Origin: JALYGK01 sp036259835
GTDB lineage: Bacteria; Actinomycetota; UBA4738
Assembly: GCA_036259835.1 (NCBI GenBank)
Contig: DATABA010000032.1
Coordinates: 1 to 15,075, forward strand
Reading direction: 5' to 3'
DNA length: 15,075 nucleotides
A model generated the notes under the pieces. The model worked only from the letters and a program-made list of their open reading frames with translations. It was not told the origin of the DNA and made no database searches. The translations under genes and the position numbers were made by a program. This document shows, piece after piece, positions 13,292 to 15,075 of the stretch; positions within the stretch are counted from its first letter, which is position 1; each line of letters starts with the position of its first letter.

Positions 13292-14572
13292 ATGGGCGAC
13301 ATCCCGGAGGTCGGCGGCGAGCGAATGGGCGGGTCGAGCGCGACGGTCCAGCAGGTTCGCGAGGAGACCATGGTCATCAACATGGGGCCGCAGCACCCCT
13401 CGACCCATGGGGTACTCCGGCTGGTGCTCGAACTCGATGGCGAATACGTCGTGTCCTGCCGCCCGGTCATCGGCTACCTCCAGACGGGCATCGAAAAGAA
13501 CACCGAATACCGGACGTGGCAGCAGGGCGTGGCGTTCGTGACGCGCGCCGATTACCTCTCGAACTTCTTCGAGGAGCAGGCGTACTGCGGCGCCGTCGAA
13601 CGTCTCCTGGGCATCGAACCGCCGCCTCGTGCGCAGGTGATTCGGGTGATGGTATGCGAGCTCCAGCGCATCTCCAGCCACCTGGTGTGGCTTGCCACCA
13701 CGGGACTCGAGCTCGGCGCGATCTCCATGATGCTGTACGGCTTCCGAGAGCGCGAGTTGATCAGCGCGATCTTCGAGGCGATCACGGGATTGCGAATGAA
13801 CTTCGCCTACATGCGGATCGGCGGCCTTCTCATGGACCTTCCCGAAGGTGCCGACGAGCGCATCCGCGCCTTCCTGAAGCTGATGCCGGGACGGATCAAC
13901 GAATACGAAGAGCTCCTGACCGACAACCCGATCTGGCGTCAGCGGACGGTCGGCGTCGGGTACGTGTCGGCGGAGGATCTCCTGTCGCTCGGCGTCACGG
14001 GTCCATTGCTTCGCGCCGCTGGTGTCCCCTGGGATCTGAGGAAGACCATGCCGTACAGCGGCTACGAGTCCTACGACTTCGACGTCCCGACCCGCAAGGA
14101 GAGCGACTGCTTCGCGCGCTACGAGGTCCGCGTGGAGGAGATGCGGCAGTCGCTCCGAATCGTTGAGCAGTGCCTGGACCGGCTCGAACCCGGGCCCGTG
14201 ATGATCGATGACCCGAAGCTTCGATGGCCGGCCGACCTGGAGGTCGGCCCGGATGGCATCGGGAACTCAGAGAAGTACGTGAAGCACATCATGGAAGAGT
14301 CCATGGAAGCCCTGATCAACCACTTCAAGATCGTGACCCAGGGCTTCAAGGTTCCGGCCGGAGAGGTCTACCAGGCCGTCGAATCCCCTCGCGGCGAAAA
14401 GGCGCACTACGTCGTGTCGAACGGCGGGAACCGGCCATACCGCGTGCACATACGCGGTCCCAGCTTCGTGAACCTCCAATCCGTCCCGAAGATGGTCGAG
14501 GGAGCCCTGGTCGCCGACGTCATCGCAGCCGTCGCAAGCGTGGACCCCGTCATGGGAGACGCCGACCGATGA
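13292..14572 (+). CDS. nuoD: NADH-quinone oxidoreductase subunit D (49 kDa)
   Basis: A 426-residue subunit that forms most of the quinone-binding pocket of complex I and descends from the large subunit of [NiFe] hydrogenases without keeping the metal ligands. The MGPQHPSTHGVLRL motif is at 31-44, with quinone-site H39. The partner tyrosine is Y88 in RADYLS, at the same spacing as the His/Tyr pair of Thermus Nqo4. The C-terminus ends in DPVMGDADR, the usual family ending. The chosen ATG 13292 directly follows AAAGGA with almost no spacing, so the start is less certain than the rest; ATG 13325 after GGAGGT is possible and would remove 11 residues. The stop overlaps the nuoE start as ATGA at 14569-14572. 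Confidence 0.97.
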   Translation: MGDIPEVGGERMGGSSATVQQVREETMVINMGPQHPSTHGVLRLVLELDGEYVVSCRPVIGYLQTGIEKNTEYRTWQQGVAFVTRADYLSNFFEEQAYCGAVERLLGIEPPPRAQVIRVMVCELQRISSHLVWLATTGLELGAISMMLYGFRERELISAIFEAITGLRMNFAYMRIGGLLMDLPEGADERIRAFLKLMPGRINEYEELLTDNPIWRQRTVGVGYVSAEDLLSLGVTGPLLRAAGVPWDLRKTMPYSGYESYDFDVPTRKESDCFARYEVRVEEMRQSLRIVEQCLDRLEPGPVMIDDPKLRWPADLEVGPDGIGNSEKYVKHIMEESMEALINHFKIVTQGFKVPAGEVYQAVESPRGEKAHYVVSNGGNRPYRVHIRGPSFVNLQSVPKMVEGALVADVIAAVASVDPVMGDADR

Positions 14573-15075
14573 TTCCGCCGGATCGCGAACCGGCTTCTGA
14601 GGACGGAAACGGTGAAGTACGGCGGCCGGTATGGCAAACGGGACAGGTCGGTGGTGAGACGCGGTTCGCGGTGGCCGACGTGGAGGGCCCGGTGCTCTCG
14701 GACGAAAAACGGCGACTGGCGGAGCGCATCGTCGCGAAGTACCCGACGAGGCGGTCCGCGCTCCTACCGCTTCTCTATCTCGTTCAGTCCGAAGTCGGAT
14801 GGGTCCCTCGGCAGGGGATGCGGGAGGTGGCGGAGATCATCGGACTCACCACTGCCGAAGTGGAGGCCGTCGCGACGTTCTACACCATGGTCAAGCTGCA
14901 CCCAGCGGGGAAGTACGTCATTTCGATCTGCACCAACCCGTCGTGTGCCCTTCTCGGTGGGCGCCGTCTCATGGAGCGCGCGACCGAGATCCTCGGTGAG
15001 GAGTCGGTACGTATGACCGAGGATGGCCTCTTCACCGTGGAAGAGGAGGAGTGCATGGGAGCCTGCGACAAGGCC
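14569..15075 (+). CDS. nuoE: NADH-quinone oxidoreductase subunit E (24 kDa), partial at right edge
   Basis: The frame from ATG 14569 stays open to the window edge and gives 169 residues. This is the thioredoxin-like subunit of the NADH dehydrogenase module and carries the [2Fe-2S] cluster N1a. All four ligands are visible: C121 and C126 (CTNPSC) and C162 and C166 (CMGAC). The region 49-110 (RRLAERIVAKYP, LLYLVQSEVGWVP, VEAVATFYTMV) is the normal helical N-terminal domain. Residues 1-44 are an extra hydrophilic arm, rich in Pro, Glu and Arg, that is longer than in many NuoE proteins; an internal start cannot be excluded. The start overlaps the nuoD stop by four bases. nuoF and nuoG are expected to follow beyond the window. 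Confidence 0.95.
   Translation, partial: MIPPDREPASEDGNGEVRRPVWQTGQVGGETRFAVADVEGPVLSDEKRRLAERIVAKYPTRRSALLPLLYLVQSEVGWVPRQGMREVAEIIGLTTAEVEAVATFYTMVKLHPAGKYVISICTNPSCALLGGRRLMERATEILGEESVRMTEDGLFTVEEEECMGACDKA

Noticed and set aside
1..15075. Mobile elements, CRISPR arrays, tRNA or rRNA genes, toxin or defence systems
   Set aside because: No transposase, integrase, repeat array, RNA gene or defence domain was seen. The window is almost fully occupied by respiratory genes.

Overview
The window is a densely packed block of aerobic respiratory genes in high-GC DNA. Two divergent promoter/operator regions flank a ten-gene cytochrome oxidase operon. The gene set is an actinobacterial style of respiratory chain: a caa3-type oxidase with CtaG and a small subunit IV, a CcdA-like thiol transporter, and a geranylgeranyl-reductase-family gene directly before nuoA. 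Operators match the Rex consensus, and one promoter has a TAGGAT -10 hexamer. I infer an uncultured, probably deep-branching member of the Actinomycetota or a related high-GC Gram-positive lineage. No rRNA or species-level marker is present, so this is tentative.

Layout. (1) 1-1232, minus strand: a two-helix membrane protein of unknown function, a 2x[4Fe-4S] ferredoxin, and the N-terminus of a cytochrome b that runs off the left edge. Together they look like part of a quinol:acceptor (bc/b6f-type) complex with an attached ferredoxin. (2) 1233-1443: divergent intergenic region with a perfect Rex-type palindrome. (3) 1444-10382, plus strand: ccdA, ctaA, ctaB, coxB (CuA subunit fused to cytochrome c), coxA, coxC, coxD, ctaG, a membrane-anchored tandem cupredoxin, and an unknown four-helix membrane protein. 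Gaps are short or genes overlap (ATGA), consistent with one long transcript. (4) 10383-10559: second regulatory region, with a near-identical Rex-type operator overlapping a plausible promoter. (5) 10560-15075, plus strand: geranylgeranyl-reductase-like flavoprotein, nuoA, nuoB (frameshifted), nuoC, nuoD, and a nuoE that runs off the right edge.

How it works together. Complex I (nuo) feeds electrons from NADH into menaquinone, whose side chain the reductase may partly saturate. The bc-like complex oxidises the quinol. The caa3 oxidase, with its own cytochrome c and possibly the two-copper cupredoxin as donor, reduces O2. CtaA and CtaB make its heme A. CtaG (copper) and CcdA (thiol reductant) support cofactor insertion. 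The two shared 20-bp operators suggest that the whole chain responds to the NADH/NAD+ ratio through Rex, although rex itself is not in the window.

Two sequence defects stand out. nuoB carries a one-base frameshift that separates its last iron-sulfur cysteine from the rest of the protein. The reductase gene has no ATG, GTG or TTG before its FAD-binding motif, and a TAG sits where the start codon would be expected.
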